From Methylobacterium goesingense (GTDB lineage: Bacteria > Pseudomonadota > Alphaproteobacteria > Rhizobiales > Beijerinckiaceae), in contig NZ_BPQL01000067.1 of assembly GCF_022179225.1 (NCBI RefSeq), positions 1 through 53,572 on the forward strand: 53,572 bases of DNA. Reading direction: 5' to 3'. Shown here one piece after another: positions 53,042 through 53,572 of this stretch (position 1 is its first letter; each line of letters starts with the position of its first letter). Made by a program: the position numbers and the translations under genes. Under the pieces are notes generated by a model that saw only the letters and a program-made list of their open reading frames with translations, ran no database searches and had not been told where the DNA came from.

Positions 53042-53572
53042 ATGGGCCTGGATCTCGGCGATCTCTCCGCCTTCGTCGCGGTCGCGCGCGCCGGCGGATT
53101 TCGTGATGGCGCTCGGGCAAGCGGATCGAGCGCGTCCGGCCTCAGCGAGGCCGTCCGCCGCTTGGAATCTCGGTTGGGCGTCCGCCTGCTCAACCGCACC
53201 ACCCGCAGCGTCGCGCCCACCGAGGCGGGCGCCCGCCTCCTCGAACAACTGACCCCGGCCCTCGGGGCGGTCGAGGCGGCCCTGGATGTCGTGAATAGCT
53301 TTCGCGACCGCCCGGCCGGAACACTCAAGCTGAACGTGCCGGTCAGCGCGGCACGCCTCGTCCTGCCCGGCATCGTGTCGCCCTTCCTCGCCGCCTATCC
53401 CGACATCCGTCTCGAGGTGATCGCCGAGGACGGCTTCGTCGACGTACTGGCCGCCGGCTGCGACGCGGGCATCCGGTACGACGAGCGGCTGGAGCAGGAC
53501 ATGATCGCGGTCCCGATCGGTCCCCGGGTCCAGCGCTACGCGACGGCGCGGCGGCCGTCGCGTAGCGCTGGA
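53042..53572 (+). CDS. LysR family transcriptional regulator, 3' end missing
   Basis: The first ~160 codons encode a LysR protein: an N-terminal winged helix-turn-helix (MGLDLGDLSAFVAVARAGGF, then AVRRLESRLGVRLLNRTTRS and VAPTEAGARLLEQL) followed by the start of the co-inducer domain (GTLKLNVPVSAARLVLPGIV, FLAAYPDIRLEVIAEDGFVD). The text goes off the family pattern at the very end: where relatives read about QRYATAAAPSYL, this reads QRYATARRPSRSAG. That point coincides with a fold-back palindrome ending at the last base, so the last ~8 codons are probably not real coding sequence. Confidence 0.88.
   Translation, partial: MGLDLGDLSAFVAVARAGGFRDGARASGSSASGLSEAVRRLESRLGVRLLNRTTRSVAPTEAGARLLEQLTPALGAVEAALDVVNSFRDRPAGTLKLNVPVSAARLVLPGIVSPFLAAYPDIRLEVIAEDGFVDVLAAGCDAGIRYDERLEQDMIAVPIGPRVQRYATARRPSRSAG
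53529..53572. repeat. Perfect fold-back palindrome at the window end
   Basis: TCCAGCGCTACGCGACGGC, a 6-nt loop, then its exact reverse complement (arms 53529-53547 and 53554-53572). The second arm ends on the last base. It lies inside the LysR gene and replaces expected coding sequence. A contig-end artefact is the simplest reading; a genuine inversion is the alternative. Confidence 0.75.

Noticed and set aside
1..53572. tRNA, rRNA, CRISPR array, prophage or insertion sequence
   Set aside because: No cloverleaf, rRNA stretch, regularly spaced repeat, transposase, integrase or phage gene was recognised in the gaps or coding regions.

Overview
The window is about 53.6 kb of very GC-rich DNA, densely coding on both strands, from an alphaproteobacterium. 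Gene orders typical of Rhizobiales/Hyphomicrobiales are present: rpsB-tsf-pyrH-frr-uppS-cdsA-dxr, rseP-bamA-lpxD-fabZ-lpxA-lpxI-lpxB, pdxJ-acpS-lepB-rnc-era, and serC-serA with the alphaproteobacterial-type SerC. An S2 protein with a long C-terminal extension, two-domain L25 and many chemosensory/c-di-GMP proteins fit Methylobacteriaceae (Methylobacterium/Methylorubrum) best. That placement is an inference from protein character and synteny; no rRNA or tRNA is present to anchor it.

Layout. 1-4.1 kb: a chemoreceptor cut by the left edge, lgt, a MidA/NDUFAF7-like methyltransferase, a 390-bp gap with a possible gene remnant, and a small TRASH-like Cys protein. 4.1-10.1 kb: the SRP/ribosome-maturation group ffh, rpsP, rimM, trmD, split by two reverse-strand genes (diguanylate cyclase and exported methyltransferase). 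10.1-14.4 kb: serC, serA, mtnA. 14.4-18.1 kb (reverse): double-hotdog MaoC protein, ychF, pth, rplY. 18.4-25.3 kb: retropepsin-like protease, mutS, a His-rich secreted peptide, hrpB, a DUF805 protein. 25.3-34.0 kb (reverse): lipid A and outer-membrane assembly cluster from rseP to lpxB. 34.2-37.8 kb: a self-regulated EmrAB-type efflux cassette with a divergent TetR regulator and two identical 19-bp operators. 37.8-44.6 kb (reverse): rpsB to dxr. 44.8-49.2 kb: a PH-domain protein, then pdxJ, acpS, lepB, rnc, era. 49.3-53.6 kb: RsmC-like methyltransferase overlapping an RsuA-type pseudouridine synthase, a PepSY peptide, MgtC, an aldo/keto reductase and a divergent LysR regulator cut by the right edge.

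Most genes work in translation (ffh, rpsP, rimM, trmD, pth, rplY, rpsB, tsf, frr, era, rnc, rsuA/rsmC-like) and envelope construction (lgt, lepB, uppS, cdsA, dxr, lpx genes, fabZ, bamA, rseP). Many junctions are 1-4 bp overlaps (lgt/midA-like, hrpB/DUF805, lpxB/lpxI/lpxA/fabZ, pdxJ/acpS, rsmC-like/rsuA-like), suggesting translational coupling. Strong GC-rich hairpins separate many transcription units.

I found no CRISPR, prophage, insertion sequence, tRNA, rRNA or convincing novel multi-gene system. The most interesting items are the efflux cassette and its operators inside an otherwise conserved envelope operon, the rplY and serC leader structures, the S2 extension, the TRASH-like peptide, the signalling pair inside rimM-trmD, and a perfect 19-bp fold-back palindrome that ends exactly at the last base and breaks the LysR gene (probably an assembly artefact).
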